A stretch of DNA of 64,000 nucleotides from Pyrenochaeta sp. MPI-SDFR-AT-0127 (lineage: Eukaryota > Ascomycota > Dothideomycetes > Pleosporales > Cucurbitariaceae), in contig JAGTJM010000031.1 in the NCBI GenBank assembly GCA_020747015.1, forward strand, positions 1 to 64,000. Reading direction: 5' to 3'. The position numbers were made by a program, and so were the translations under genes. The notes under the pieces are model-generated. The model saw nothing but the letters and a program-made list of their open reading frames with translations. It had not been told where the DNA came from and did no database searches. Shown here in pieces: positions 1-10,946 of this stretch. Positions within the stretch are counted from its first letter, which is position 1. Every line of letters begins with the position of its first letter.

Positions 1-900
1 AGAACTGTTCAATCATTGTAGTCATAGCTCCCTTAACATCAATATGATCTGCAGAGAATCAATTTCTGATTATCGTCGGTGCTAAACAGACGAGGTTCGC
101 ATATCAGTGAGACCAAAGTGTTAACGTTAATACATATGACCTACACTGTTGCCATACTAACAGCTTTATTAATGTCGAGTCTATAGCTCTAGAGATGCTC
201 TAACATAGTTTTAATCCAGTCTTGCTTAAAGTGCGCTATGTTTGCTCCTTGGTATACAACCTTTCTATCCGCTGAATGCCTCGTCCAATGCTCGAGGCTG
301 GCCCTGAACATGCTTCAAGCCTCCGCACAGTTGCTAATGGTCGTCTTCAATTTTTCAGCTTCGTTAGCGTCAAAAGACTCCCAGTAGCTCTTCCCCCACA
401 GCTTGGAGCAGTTTCAGCGCCGCTTCAACCAAATGCCAATCTTGGACTAGGGGCCTAGTAAGTTATAGAGTATCTTTGTGTCTTTTCAAGGTCGCCTAGA
501 AGATTCTTTGTACGTATAACTCGTACATGCAGCTGTGGCGAGATGAATAAAGCTAATACTAGCTCATTGGCCCTTCTTAAACGCATCTCTCGAACGTACG
601 TCCGCTTTGGTGCTGCGCTTTGACCACATCACCGCATTCAGCTCCTTGGCCTATTTCAGCTGTGTCTTAGCTGCATCTCAGCCGAATAGCACATGCCGCC
701 ACCATACCGACCTCTGAATGCCGACACCATGAAAAGAGTCATTATGAACACAAGTTCTGGAAATTATGATTAAATCATACCTAAGAGAAGCGAGTTGTGA
801 GTTAGTCTAATCCTAAGGTGGAGAACACTGCTTTGAGTAAGAGAACATTAAGCTCGGCCAGCGTGGAGTCAACTACAAACCTTTGCCCTTAACTATCAAT

Positions 901-984
901 ACGCAAGCCTCGACCATGAGTACGCACGCCTCAACTCTTGATGCGCACGCCATAAGTCTTTAAGCGCACGCCACAAATCTTGAT
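901..984. repeat. 21-bp tandem repeat, four copies
   Basis: Four consecutive 21-base units begin at 901, 922, 943 and 964. Each opens with ACGCAAGCC, ACGCACGCC or GCGCACGCC and most end in a CTTGAT-like tail. The period is exact and the copies differ at several positions, so this is an old or diverging minisatellite about 200 bases upstream of the metzincin gene. Confidence 0.75.
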
Positions 985-1160
985 GTGCATTGTAAGTCTG
1001 CAGAGCTGAACGTCCGATTCGTTCTCATGCTGGTTCACGGAAGCATCTAGATTCAGTGGCTTTCAGCTCTAGCCCCTCCAACCTCTCGAACTGTCGTTCA
1101 TAGCTCAGGCGCAGCTAACTCTCCCCAGACAAAAACTCCATATCAACATCTTGCTCGAAA

Positions 1161-1168
1161 TATAAATA
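1161..1168 (+). promoter_or_regulatory. TATA-box-like element of the metzincin gene
   Basis: TATAAATA lies 27 bases before the ATG at 1195. It matches the TATA consensus but sits very close to the start codon, which would imply a very short 5-prime leader; function is inferred. Confidence 0.35.
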
Positions 1169-1194
1169 CAGCCTTTGAATCGGTACTTGAAGTC

Positions 1195-2151
1195 ATGAGC
1201 ACAGAGCCAACCCCCAGAAAGAAATCCGAATACTGGTGTGGCACCGAACCCTCAGACGACCATAACGAAGCAGGTCAAACTCCAGTTGCAGCCAACATGA
1301 CTCAAGTCCCGGGAAAAAAGCGACCCTCTCCATGCATAACCCAGGACGAGTTTAATCCAACCTTCGGCCAGCCACCAAGAGGTGAACATGCGGGCCGTCA
1401 GGATCGTCCCGGAATAGTGGTCGGCGTGAGCGACATCATTCCGCGCTGGACTGCAAACAAGACAGATCCTACAAAGCTTTTGTACTTTGTCGTTCGAGAC
1501 GGATTCGCAAGCGATGCTGATAAAAAGTAAGTAGGCCTGACTGTAGCCTGTAGTCAGAATAGATCACTATTCAAATGACTACAACATGTTCACAACCATT
1601 GTCAATCTGCTCATGAGCAAGGCTTAGAAGGCTAATTTGGCCACAGGTATGCTGCGGATGCCTTCCAAGCAGCAGCCAAGCAGTGGAACGACATTGGTTT
1701 CGGCGTCAACATCTCTGCTGCCCCTGACAAGGCTCGCGCCCATTTCTTAGTCAAATATTATAAGCCGAAAATGGGCGATAGAGATGAAAACACCCTGGCG
1801 CGGGCGTTCTTTCCAAACAGCGTGTCGGATGTTGTTATCTATGATACGTCGCTCACGGATCCATTCTGGAGGAAGTACCTCATGAACACGCTCCTCCACG
1901 AGATCGGGCACATTATTGGACTCAGACACGAGTTCGCCCTCGATCGCAAGCAGGACGGCACACTGAGGGAATCAACTCCTGCACAGCGGTTTGGAAGCGT
2001 GAATGAACACTCGGTGATGAGCTATGATGATATCAACGATATCAAAGATACAGATATCAAGGACGTCAAGGCCTTCTATGAGCTGGAAAACAGATCTCTG
2101 CTCAATGGTGTCCCGATTACGGATTACACCCCAAAGCCTCTCGGGCCATGA
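1195..2151 (+). CDS. Metzincin-type zinc metalloprotease
   Basis: Two exons (1195-1526 and 1647-2151, intron of 120 bases with GTAAGT donor and CACAG acceptor) give 278 residues. The C-terminal half carries HEIGHIIGLRH, the HExxHxxGxxH zinc site of metzincins, followed about 40 residues later by SVMSY, which fits the Met-turn. Upstream is a matrixin-like beta-sheet region. The first 75 residues are polar and low in complexity and there is no signal peptide, so either the enzyme acts inside the cell or an upstream exon is missed. Fungal proteins of this layout are usually annotated only as ZnMc or peptidase M10/M12-like; the substrate is unknown. It is one of three peptidase-fold genes in the first 12 kb. 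Confidence 0.85.
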
Positions 2152-3189
2152 TTACCGGGTGTATAATTTGTTAAAGAGTAGCTAGCACTCCACTGTATGC
2201 AATGATCAATTAAATCCCGCACAAATTTGTTCTCAGTATCACACCTTTTAGTCGTGCATGTTTTCGATCCCAACAGGACCTGCCCGATTCCCCAAAGATC
2301 CGCTTTCCATTATCTAGACATTTAAGAACTTCGAAGGCTCTCCAAAAGTAGCTCCATCAAATCATATTGGTTCGCTGCCCATTGAATTCATCAGTCAGGC
2401 AGTTGCAAAGCGGGTGCAGCACATCGACCCTGGGATTGTTTAGCCCTGAAAGCTGGAGGCGGTCTGCAATGTCTCTGTACAATTTTTCAAACTGGCCTTA
2501 GTATCAGCGTGCACGTAGGATAGAGGTCTTTAAGGTGATGTATTGTGGATGATTTAGGCGCATTGGGCAGCAATCCGTGAATGTTCGTGAATACGATGAG
2601 CTCGGAAGATGGAGGTTCACATATTCCATAAAGACCAACGAACAAGCCACGAGCACCAAACAACGCACACTCGCTGCCGATGTACGACAAGATTGCGACG
2701 TGTCGTTGGTTGGCGAGTCTCTACAAACTGGTACGTCTGCACAGAATACTAATGAAAGGCAAAACACTTGGACAATACGTGGAAGCTCATTGCCGAAGAC
2801 ATGCACACTCTCTAACAAAGCCTGCAGCAGTGCACAGCCCGAAAAACCCCTGATTAAGGACATCGCAGTATTGATGCTGTCTCGGCACCTAGTGGAGCTG
2901 CCTAGCACAGAGGGAGACGCCGCTTACAACGGTCACGTAGGCATGTGGCACAGGTCCGTGCGCGCTGCTGGGGCTCGTCAGGCTTCGTGCTACGGTGTGC
3001 GGCACTGCCATCAACCTTCGCAACGTGAACTTCTCCACCTTGCAATTACTCTTGCGCACGACCACACTTCAAACGCAGGTAGGCTGCATATGCAAAACTT
3101 GCGAACTCATTCATCTAAATCTCCCCAACATTTCGAGGAATTGTTCTTCCCTTACTTGTGCCCACTGCCCGTCACATATTCATGAAGTC
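2152..3189. other. No gene supported
   Basis: Overlapping open frames of 134 residues (minus, 2504-2908) and 202 residues (plus, 2577-3185) occur here. Neither has a recognisable domain, and they shadow each other. The stretch probably holds the 3-prime end of the metzincin gene and the promoter of the 2EXR gene. Confidence 0.4.
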
Positions 3190-4386
3190 ATGTCTATACC
3201 ACACCATCTCCACTTCATCAACCCGATTCTTCGCCATGATTCAGAACAGTCTTTTGAATTTTTTCAAATGCTCACCATCGAACTTCGGCTGAGTATTTGG
3301 GAATACGCAGTGCAACAGAATCGCTTGTTAAAGGTCGATATTGAACCATCCAATACAGCTGCTGACGCGCCTGCTTATTCAACTACGAACAAGTTTAATA
3401 AAGTTGTTAGCGGTAGCGCCTATACTATTACTGTGCAGGGGTTTCATTGCCATAGCAACCTTCTACGGGTCAATCGCGAGGCTCGCAAAGTCGCCCTTCG
3501 ATTTTATCGAGTCCAGATTCCATGCTACCTGCAAATGTGTGGAGTACCGCCAAGACCGAAGAAGATTTCAATGCTCTATTTCAATCCCGAACACGACATT
3601 CTACACGTGAGAGCACAGTGTCCGCTGGAGTATACTCTAATAGCCTTCCTGCATGACCTCAGGGCACATGATCCGAAAGACGTAGGGCTCCAAAGTGTAG
3701 CTCTAGACTCTAGCCTAGTCACCGAACTCGGCTACCTAAAGCCACTTCCTCAAGGCCTTGCACGAACAAGTTTCATATATCTCCTTTCCCGGCTGCAGCG
3801 AATCATCTGGGTGGCCAGTTCCCTCATAGGACGCGGCATTATGAGTATCTTTTCGAATCTTCCGACAGTAGGGGTTCGCTTTATCCACTCAATGCCAATC
3901 ATGAGCGCCAAATCATCTTTCGATATTCTGGCGCCGGATCCGAGGCCAATACAATCTGAGCTGAAGTATGTTGCGACAGCAACCCGGGATCCGCGGGAGT
4001 CCTCCTTAATATGGGGAGAGATCCTTGGAAAATGGGGCATAGTCCAGTCTCGCCCAGCTCAACAGCAAGTTCTCTTCAGCCGCGAAGCTGATCCATATGT
4101 CCCCTTAATTCATGATGCCGAGACAGCGCAGCGCTACTTGAGTAGAGAACAGAAAAGTTGGATAATGTATCAGGAGGAACGGTCCAGCATAGTTTTGAGG
4201 CTAGCGGGAAGGATACCGATCGAAGGACCCGAGGAGCTGGCGAAGGCCGTTAGACCAGCGTTTGGCTTTTGGTTATTTCCGATCGAAGCTCTCAAAGATC
4301 CTGAAAGATCTGTTCATTGTTGGAGCGCGCCCGTGTTTGATTTGAGGGGCCATGAACCGGAGTTGGCCCTTAGTCATCTGTACTAG
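3190..4386 (+). CDS. 2EXR-domain protein
   Basis: A single exon of 398 residues. The N-terminal part contains FFQMLTIELRLSIWEYAV followed by a basic-hydrophobic strand and, about 50 residues later, LLRVNREARKVALRFY. This is the signature of the 2EXR domain common in filamentous ascomycetes, where it forms large lineage-expanded families of unknown biochemical role. The ATG at 3190 was chosen because it directly precedes the domain; the frame stays open upstream to 2995 but without any domain. The C-terminal 250 residues have no motif I recognise. No signal peptide or membrane segment is visible. Confidence 0.75.
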   Translation: MSIPHHLHFINPILRHDSEQSFEFFQMLTIELRLSIWEYAVQQNRLLKVDIEPSNTAADAPAYSTTNKFNKVVSGSAYTITVQGFHCHSNLLRVNREARKVALRFYRVQIPCYLQMCGVPPRPKKISMLYFNPEHDILHVRAQCPLEYTLIAFLHDLRAHDPKDVGLQSVALDSSLVTELGYLKPLPQGLARTSFIYLLSRLQRIIWVASSLIGRGIMSIFSNLPTVGVRFIHSMPIMSAKSSFDILAPDPRPIQSELKYVATATRDPRESSLIWGEILGKWGIVQSRPAQQQVLFSREADPYVPLIHDAETAQRYLSREQKSWIMYQEERSSIVLRLAGRIPIEGPEELAKAVRPAFGFWLFPIEALKDPERSVHCWSAPVFDLRGHEPELALSHLY

Positions 4387-4619
4387 CGATCTAATACTCA
4401 GCCACTCTTTTCATCCAGCTGCGAAGCAGTTTTAACACGTGATTGATGGATCACTATTGACAAAATATTGAAAGTGCTGCTGTGCGTGTGCTGAGCAATT
4501 ATGTTTCATAAAGAGTGTATGGATGTGCTACATAAATACATATCCCCAACGCAAAGTCAGCTACTTCCGGCTTTCCAGTATTTTATACAGTTAGATTTCT
4601 CACACAGATCCATGAGCAC

Positions 4620-6126
4620 CTAGAAGGTGTCGTCCTCAGGAACATCCTCGGGTCTAATTCCTGGGAATGTATATCCTCTATACTTGACCATCTGCATTCT
4701 CATCCTCTGAATCTGGCCTGGAGTGAACGAATTGCGACAACCATCATTGAACAAGGACATCCAGTTATCTGATCATCAGCATGAGCACCAATTCCATGAT
4801 ACAAATATCATAAGCGTGAAAATTGACTTACTGGTGAGATCTTTTCCGGGCTGATCAGGACATGAGTCCCTACTAGGGATTAGCAATTTGACAGCGTGCC
4901 AATAGCGAAAATATAGAGACGGACAAATCAGTGGGACAGGTTCCAAGATCAGGATGCAGATCCTCGATTGGAGTATCGTCGACCTGAAAAGTTAGCCAGA
5001 ACATGTAGCAGGGGTGACCTGGACTACACGGACATAGTCGTAGCTTCTTTCACAATCGGGGCCGAAATTGTGGTACAAACCGAACCACTGTAGGAGATTT
5101 AGTCAGCAATTTATTATTCTCAAACAAGATCATTCTTTTTCACATAACTGGTCAGTTTGGCGAAGAAAGAAGCGGTACTTACATGCCCAACTTCGTGAAC
5201 AAGCGTGCCACCAAGATTGAACTCGGGATTACTGCCTCCTACGAAATGCGTCCCGTTTTGGTAAACGCCGTCAATTGCACCACGCCAGGGGTATTCATGG
5301 GGTATAGTGGCCCAGGCTGGATTTATGGTGTTGGTCCCCCTGTGTTGGTAAGATCAGCGAACCTACTCCAAACGTGACCGAGCGATCGAGCTTACCCCAT
5401 CATATAAATGTTCAGTGTAGCATTCCCGCCTCTCCGTAGCGCCGCTGCAACTTCCCGTTCCACGGGAGTCTCAATTTTGAGATTGTAGTACCTTAGTCAC
5501 GGCTTAACATGGCGAGTTATTGAAAATCACATGAAGACCTGCGTACCAGTGTTCATTAATAGTTCGAGTTGTTTCGACTATGCGAAATTGGAATCCCACG
5601 GGTCGGAATGCTTTGTTCAGATACTCAGTCTGCGCCTTGATCCTTTCGTCACTGGACTTCTATGTCAGCGAAACGTCCCGATTTTTCTTTCACGGGTTTT
5701 CTACAACTAGCGCGCTGAGTGGGCATGTACCTGATGTTTCCTCCTTCTTCAGTGCCGTCGGCACTTATAATATGCCAGTATGTCTAACCAGCCAATCAGT
5801 ACGCAAAGCAGTATGTAAAGTGAACAATACCAGTTTCATACATCGACGGGAATTAGCGCAGTCGAGTTGTCTGTGAGAGCGATATTGGTGGTTGTCGCCA
5901 GAGCACGACGTTGTGCTCTTGGCTGAGTAGCGCTGCGGGCAACTTGTGGAGTGGCTGTTCCACAGAATCTGGCCACAAAAGGTCTGATAGCGTTAAATAT
6001 GAACTTTCGTCTTGAAATTCACCCCTTAATGCTATCTTACGCTATATCATTTTGAGAGTTGCGACCTTCATGCGAAGAGATAGCACTACCGGCCAGAACA
6101 ACCGGCCACAACTTTGCAAATAACAT
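4620..6126 (-). CDS. Secreted M43 (pappalysin-like) zinc metalloprotease
   Basis: Ten exons on the minus strand: 6126-6041, 5983-5842, 5783-5731, 5651-5547, 5491-5396, 5339-5183, 5087-5028, 4983-4925, 4872-4832 and 4768-4620. They sum to 948 bases, or 315 residues, the normal size for fungal extracellular metalloproteases of the MEP1 group. The N-terminus (start MLFAKLWPVVLAGSA) is a clear signal peptide. The zinc site LVHEVGHWFGLYHNF (HExxHxxGxxH) is interrupted by the intron after HEVGH. The family tail motif SFTPGQIQRMRMQM is present, as are cysteines in DSCPDQPG and NDGC. The last residues (EDVPEDDTF) are acidic. The 5087-5028 exon end has an alternative donor, so a few residues are uncertain. 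Expected role: extracellular protein degradation, possibly in host interaction. Confidence 0.85.
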
Positions 6127-7685
6127 ATTTAACAAAGTTTTTAAGCGATTGAGGGTAGATTTAGGTTCATGGTGTTGAATTAATATCATGCGAATGCCAC
6201 CTAGCGTGAAGTTCACCGTACTTTTTAGATTGAAATACTTGGCGTACGTCAAGTAGTAGCTGGAATAGGTTTAGGATCTTCATGGGTAAATGCTTCTAGT
6301 TTGAAATTAGAAACTCGGTCTCGGTAACTACTGAATCTAGTCGTGTCGCGGAGCCAATAGTGCAATCTTCACCACAATTCACCGCCCAGAAGCGGATGTC
6401 GCGGCTCTCATACGTAAGAATATGCCGAATATAAGCCGGCTGGGCACACTACCCACCATCCAAATGCTCAAACCCATGTTTTACAGCTAAATCACCGTTG
6501 TTGCGTAGCTCAAGGTGCGAAACAGCTATTTCAAGTTGATAGCCTTACTTTGGTATATTTTAATACACTAATGCAGCCTTGCTAGGTAGCTATCTACAGT
6601 CTATTCTTGATATTTTAATTTTCTTACATAGCTGAGTACTAATTTGTTATATAGGAATATTATTAGGATGGAAATTTCTCACCTTCCTCAGGTTTGCGAG
6701 TAGATGTACTGGATTTTCGGGGTTAGTGGGAGGCTCATCCCATTTGGCGAGATTTGTATTGTCGAGCTTAGGTTCACCAGGCCTTGCTAGTTGCCAAATA
6801 AATAGATACTGGCTCATAATTAAATCGAGATATATCTAATCACGGTTCTGACTTTTGATAAGAGAAATTGTTGATGCGTGGAAGGACTATATAACCTCAT
6901 TATCTTTATCAGGCTCATCAACACCGTCTCTACAAAATCTGTGATTGATGTACCTCCATTTTACGTCAATCTAGTGAATTGAAGATCCAAATGTCTGGAA
7001 ATTCTCCAATTTCATCAACGAATCTAGTCATCAGATCGTTTCTCAGATTAATCTAGTACTGAATGGCTTCATTCAATTGGTATACCTGCAAGTTCACAGC
7101 TTTTCTAATATCTGACGTGCTATTTGTCGCCTTTAAATTGACAGGAAGGAAGCTTCTGTCATCGTAACCAGTAGTACTGTCATTGAAAAATTGCATGTAG
7201 CTCCTTTGATAAATCACCGACGTCTCGCGGGTCTCTGGCATAACCGCACAGTTTTTTATCCATGTTGGTATTTGAGAGGTTCCTCTACGGTAAAGGTTTT
7301 TGTCGAAGCAGACCAAGTGGGACGTCATGGATCGACAAGATATACTACATAGGTGCGCAGTATCCTACCACAATTACCATACCAGTCATTGCATGGAAAG
7401 GTATAGGTATCTTGCTTTAAAATCATTGCAAACACGCACTGCACATGATTCGAAGAAGGAATATCGATTAGCAGTTGTTTTTGTAAATGAAAATGATGTG
7501 CCCCGCCGCGCCGGAACTTGAGGTATTTCTAAGAACACCAGAGTGTCTCTAAATAAAGCGAACTGATTGACATAGATTCTTGCGGGGCTGTGTGCTACAC
7601 TAACCAAGGGTACTGCCCCAAACAGTATTGAAACAGCGAGATATTCTATCAAGAAGGTAGACTACACCCCATTGGCAAGATTCCT
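6127..7685. other. AT-rich stretch without a recognisable gene
   Basis: Only short open frames without domain or consistent splice signals. The sequence is AT-rich, especially 6540-7080. It separates the M43 protease promoter from the hAT element and may include decayed repeat material; nothing specific can be named. Confidence 0.4.
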
Positions 7686-7693
7686 CTGTCCAA

Positions 7694-7712
7694 CAGAGTT
7701 GCTAACAATCAA
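7694..7712 (+). repeat. Left terminal inverted repeat of the hAT element
   Basis: Nineteen bases beginning CAGAGTTGC and ending ACAATCAA, matching the reverse complement of the right end exactly. Confidence 0.95.
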
Positions 7713-7869
7713 TCAATCAAATATCTGAGTTGAAACTTGATTTGATTGGTGTTTCAGAGCTCTAATACTTGATTGATATGATCAATCAGTCGTTGAGTAG
7801 ATATTTGATTGAGCACTTGATTGGATATTTGCAGATTGATTGGTAAGCTAAACATATCCCTAAAAATTA

Positions 7870-10473
7870 CTATTGCGGCTCTTCCCATATATCAATGTCA
7901 TACAATTCGTCAATATAATCGTCAGGGAGCTGCTCTGTAACCTTCTCTGAGGGTGGTTTAAAACCAGCGCGCTCCCAAGCCCGGATACATTGCAATGCCG
8001 CGAGTAGTTGAGAGCCGATCTTGCGTCGTTTAGGCTCTAGTAGATCACCTACCTCGCTGAAAAGACGCTCACATTCGCAGCTAGAGGCAGGTATTGCCAT
8101 CACATCTATTGCTAAGCGCGATAGATTGGGGTAATTTTGCCTCATTTCCATCCAGTACTGGACAGGATTGCCGTTGTTTATGAACTGTTCGCGCGTCCAC
8201 TTTGGCTCAAGGTGCCTCCACCGCTGAAACTCGTCGATATCGTCGTTGTCGTCGCTGAGTTCACCGTTCAGCAGCGCATCGATAGCATCGTCGATGGCGT
8301 TTGGGCTCGAGTTTCGCGCCTTTGAGCGCGGAGATGGCGTGCGGATAGGCCTATAAGCCGCCCAGAGTCGCTGGAAAGAGGCATTGTTTGCAACAAGCCA
8401 GGTAGGTTTATCGCGCCAGCTATAATCGCAGTAGCGCTTGTAGTATGGATGGAGGACTACAGCGGCGTAGTAGTATGGCGAGTCATCCAATTTCTGGTAG
8501 TAGTTGCGAGCTTTACTCCAAGCTGCGCGCATGTTAATAGCAAGGTGATCCTCTGGAGCACCTGGAGCGTTATAGTCAACCGCCCCGTACGGCTTGACCT
8601 CGCGCTCAAGCTCCCCAAGCAAGTACTCGAAACACGGTATTACCTCATAGATTGCACCAAAACGGTACGCTTTGCCGCGACCTTCGAGCCTCTTAGTTGC
8701 TGCTCGGAGCGGCCGCAGCACGCGGATATAGTCGTTCACAACCTGCCAGTCGGCAGCTGAGAGCCCATCCGACCTCATCCAACTCGGCGCCTCTGGGAGC
8801 TTGTTGCCGCGCAGTCTGGCGGTCTCGTCAGCGGTTTTGACGCGGTCGATATGGTAGTTGAGGTACGCGTTAAAGGCGGGTTGGAGCGAAGCTGCACGCT
8901 CAAAGGCGCTGCAGAACGAGTTCCAGCGGGTGACGACTGCCTTTACCGGCTCAAATATTTTCTGCGTGTCGGTGGGCACCTCTTGGTTGGCGATTGCTTG
9001 AAAATTGGCGAACAGCTCGTGCTGTTGAGGCGTTTTGATATAGGATATAACGTCTAGCAGCACGCCAAGAGGACCCTCTTTGCGCCAATCTGCCATGAAT
9101 AGCGCCTCATCAGCGTGCTCTGCTGCGTTGTTGTCATAAGCGTCGGCGTCTTTGCTAAACAAAATAGCCTGGCCGACAAGGTTAAGCATGTGAGGAGCGC
9201 AGCGGATTCGATTGTGTGAGGCCACAAAGCCGTACAACCCTGCTAACTTGTCTACTGCCGTGTCGTTGGCGTACGCGTTATCAAGCACAAAGACGCCAAG
9301 TTTGTGTGCGTCTACTGCAAAGTTCTGCAGCGTTGTCGCCACCACCTCTGCTATCCGCTCGCCAGTATGGGCGCCAGTCAACTGCGGTAGCGCAATAGGT
9401 AGGTCCTTAACCGCACCAGAGGCGTCAGCATAGTGAGCGACTACCCCAAAGAACCCACGTTTGCCGCCTTTGGTTGTCCATCCGTCAAAGCTTATATGGA
9501 TCTTGCTAACAGCTTGCGACAGCTCGGCAACAACCTGCGGCAACAGGCAGTGATAGAGCCTCATCGCGAAGCGCGACACGCTCTGGTGGTTCGCCCACAA
9601 CGCACGCTCTGCCTCTGGGTTTATGCGGCGAACTAAGGATCGGAAGGCAGGCGTTTCGAGCTCGCGGAGCGGGTGGTTGTTGTCAACGATCCACAGCATA
9701 AACTCCATCCTAAGACCTTGTACGTCAAAGTTTCCAAGAGCATTAGCTGCATCTTGGCCAATCTGTACGCCAGCTTTGGCGGCTTCGTATACAGTCCTTT
9801 GTCCGCCTTTTAATACTGATTGCACCTTACCGCGCTGCGAGATACGGTGACCGGGCTTGTTCATCCTTAGGTGGGTGATGACAGAGCTCGTCGACAGTGT
9901 TACCTCGAGGCAGCCGCGACCTTGAGTATCGAGAATCTTACGCTGATGGCAGTACCGGCAGATCCAAAAGGTCCTATCTATTTCAGCGAGCAACGCTACG
10001 CGGTAGCCGTGCTCAAAAACCCAGCTTTTCTTGCCCTTGAGTGTGCGCGGAGGCTTACAAAACCGCGGCAAACGAGCCCAATCGATCCCGTCAAAGGTAT
10101 CCATAAAGCGCTGGTCGAGCAGCTCCTCGTCGCTATCCTCTCGATCTGCAGTAGCCACCGTGGCGGCTCTCGAACCATCCTCCGCAGGCGCAACAACTGC
10201 TAGCTCTGGCATACTATCGCGCAACAGCGACTCAAACGGGCGCTCGTCAGTGGCCTGGGACGCGGCAGCAACCAGCACTCTGCGCGGCGAGGAGCGCGAA
10301 ATCGGCGGCTCTATACCCTCGGGCGGCCCCATAGGTGGTTGAGCCTGCGATTCAAGCAACTCGAGTGGCTGGCTGGCTGTACCGCTGCCGCGCAGTACTC
10401 GAACGCGTTTTGCTGGTCTCTCAACGCCTCCAGCTGCGCGTTTAGCACCTCTGGGGCTGGATTTTGGTGGCAT
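7870..10473 (-). CDS. hAT transposase
   Basis: The frame gives 867 residues from the ATG at 10473 (MPPKSSPRGAKR, a basic, nuclear-localisation-like start). The frame extends 46 residues further to an ATG at 10611, and either start is possible. An N-terminal CRYC...H..H arrangement resembles a BED-type zinc finger. HISFDGWTTKGGKRGFFGV carries the first catalytic Asp region and VLDNAYANDTA the second. The C-terminal hAT dimerisation block is clear: YPNLSRLAIDVMAIPASS then CERLFSEVGD and RRKIGSQLL. It catalyses cut-and-paste transposition of the surrounding element. The gene has no intron and no stop or frameshift, consistent with recent activity. Confidence 0.93.
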   Translation of the reverse strand: MPPKSSPRGAKRAAGGVERPAKRVRVLRGSGTASQPLELLESQAQPPMGPPEGIEPPISRSSPRRVLVAAASQATDERPFESLLRDSMPELAVVAPAEDGSRAATVATADREDSDEELLDQRFMDTFDGIDWARLPRFCKPPRTLKGKKSWVFEHGYRVALLAEIDRTFWICRYCHQRKILDTQGRGCLEVTLSTSSVITHLRMNKPGHRISQRGKVQSVLKGGQRTVYEAAKAGVQIGQDAANALGNFDVQGLRMEFMLWIVDNNHPLRELETPAFRSLVRRINPEAERALWANHQSVSRFAMRLYHCLLPQVVAELSQAVSKIHISFDGWTTKGGKRGFFGVVAHYADASGAVKDLPIALPQLTGAHTGERIAEVVATTLQNFAVDAHKLGVFVLDNAYANDTAVDKLAGLYGFVASHNRIRCAPHMLNLVGQAILFSKDADAYDNNAAEHADEALFMADWRKEGPLGVLLDVISYIKTPQQHELFANFQAIANQEVPTDTQKIFEPVKAVVTRWNSFCSAFERAASLQPAFNAYLNYHIDRVKTADETARLRGNKLPEAPSWMRSDGLSAADWQVVNDYIRVLRPLRAATKRLEGRGKAYRFGAIYEVIPCFEYLLGELEREVKPYGAVDYNAPGAPEDHLAINMRAAWSKARNYYQKLDDSPYYYAAVVLHPYYKRYCDYSWRDKPTWLVANNASFQRLWAAYRPIRTPSPRSKARNSSPNAIDDAIDALLNGELSDDNDDIDEFQRWRHLEPKWTREQFINNGNPVQYWMEMRQNYPNLSRLAIDVMAIPASSCECERLFSEVGDLLEPKRRKIGSQLLAALQCIRAWERAGFKPPSEKVTEQLPDDYIDELYDIDIWEEPQ

Positions 10474-10791
10474 AATAGGCAGAAACAACACAAGAAATGG
10501 CCTTGAGGTATGGAGCTGACGGCGAGCAGAGCGCACGGTAAGAATAGACGATCTGGGGTGGCTGGCTAGCAGCTTACTAACAGCATTGCAACACCAGAAA
10601 ACTATCACCATATCAATCTATCGGCGTGCTCGAAAACGTTACAAATAAAAACTCAATCGATCAATCAATCTCCAATCAATCAATCAAATACTTCATTCAA
10701 TACTTGATTTGCAGCTAAAATTTGGCTGTGGATACTTGATTTGATTGAAACTGAATCAAGTGGAAACGGGAATCTATATTTGCAAACTTAT

Positions 10792-10810
10792 TTGATTGTT
10801 AGCAACTCTG
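10792..10810 (-). repeat. Right terminal inverted repeat of the hAT element
   Basis: Reads TTGATTGT..CAACTCTG on the plus strand, the exact reverse complement of 7694-7712. It is followed directly by the duplicated target CTGTCCAA. Confidence 0.95.
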
Positions 10811-10946
10811 CTGTCCAACAAAACATCGTAGGCACGTGCGTTGCACTGCCGCAACTGTGCCGCATCTAGTCGTGACAGAGATAAGTCGAGCACGCCTCTA
10901 CAATATAACGGTACAACTCATGCTATCATCGCTTGTGTTAGAAGAT

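Larger units (their letters stand above)
1..1194. other. No gene recognised
   Basis: Short open frames only, with no recognisable domain and no convincing splice pattern on either strand. The only structured parts are the 21-bp tandem repeat at 901-984 and a TATA-like sequence just before the metzincin gene. Confidence 0.5.
7694..10810 (-). mobile_element. Complete hAT-family DNA transposon
   Basis: The element is 3117 bases long and bounded by a perfect 19-bp terminal inverted repeat that starts CAGAGTTGC. It is flanked on both sides by the identical 8 bases CTGTCCAA (7686-7693 and 10811-10818), the target-site duplication length diagnostic of hAT elements. One uninterrupted transposase gene fills the interior. 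Both subterminal regions (about 7705-7850 and 10640-10800) are packed with TTGATTG / CAATCAA words, which resemble subterminal transposase-binding repeats. Intact ends, identical duplications and an open transposase suggest recent insertion and possible autonomy; RIP-type decay is not evident. Confidence 0.95.

Noticed and set aside
2504..3185. Overlapping open frames of 134 (minus) and 202 (plus) codons
   Set aside because: They shadow each other, have no recognisable domain or splice support, and the plus frame ends just before the 2EXR start.
10474..10611. 46-residue N-terminal extension of the transposase
   Set aside because: It is hydrophobic and unlike a hAT N-terminus. The internal ATG at 10473 starts a basic, nuclear-type leader, so the shorter form was used.
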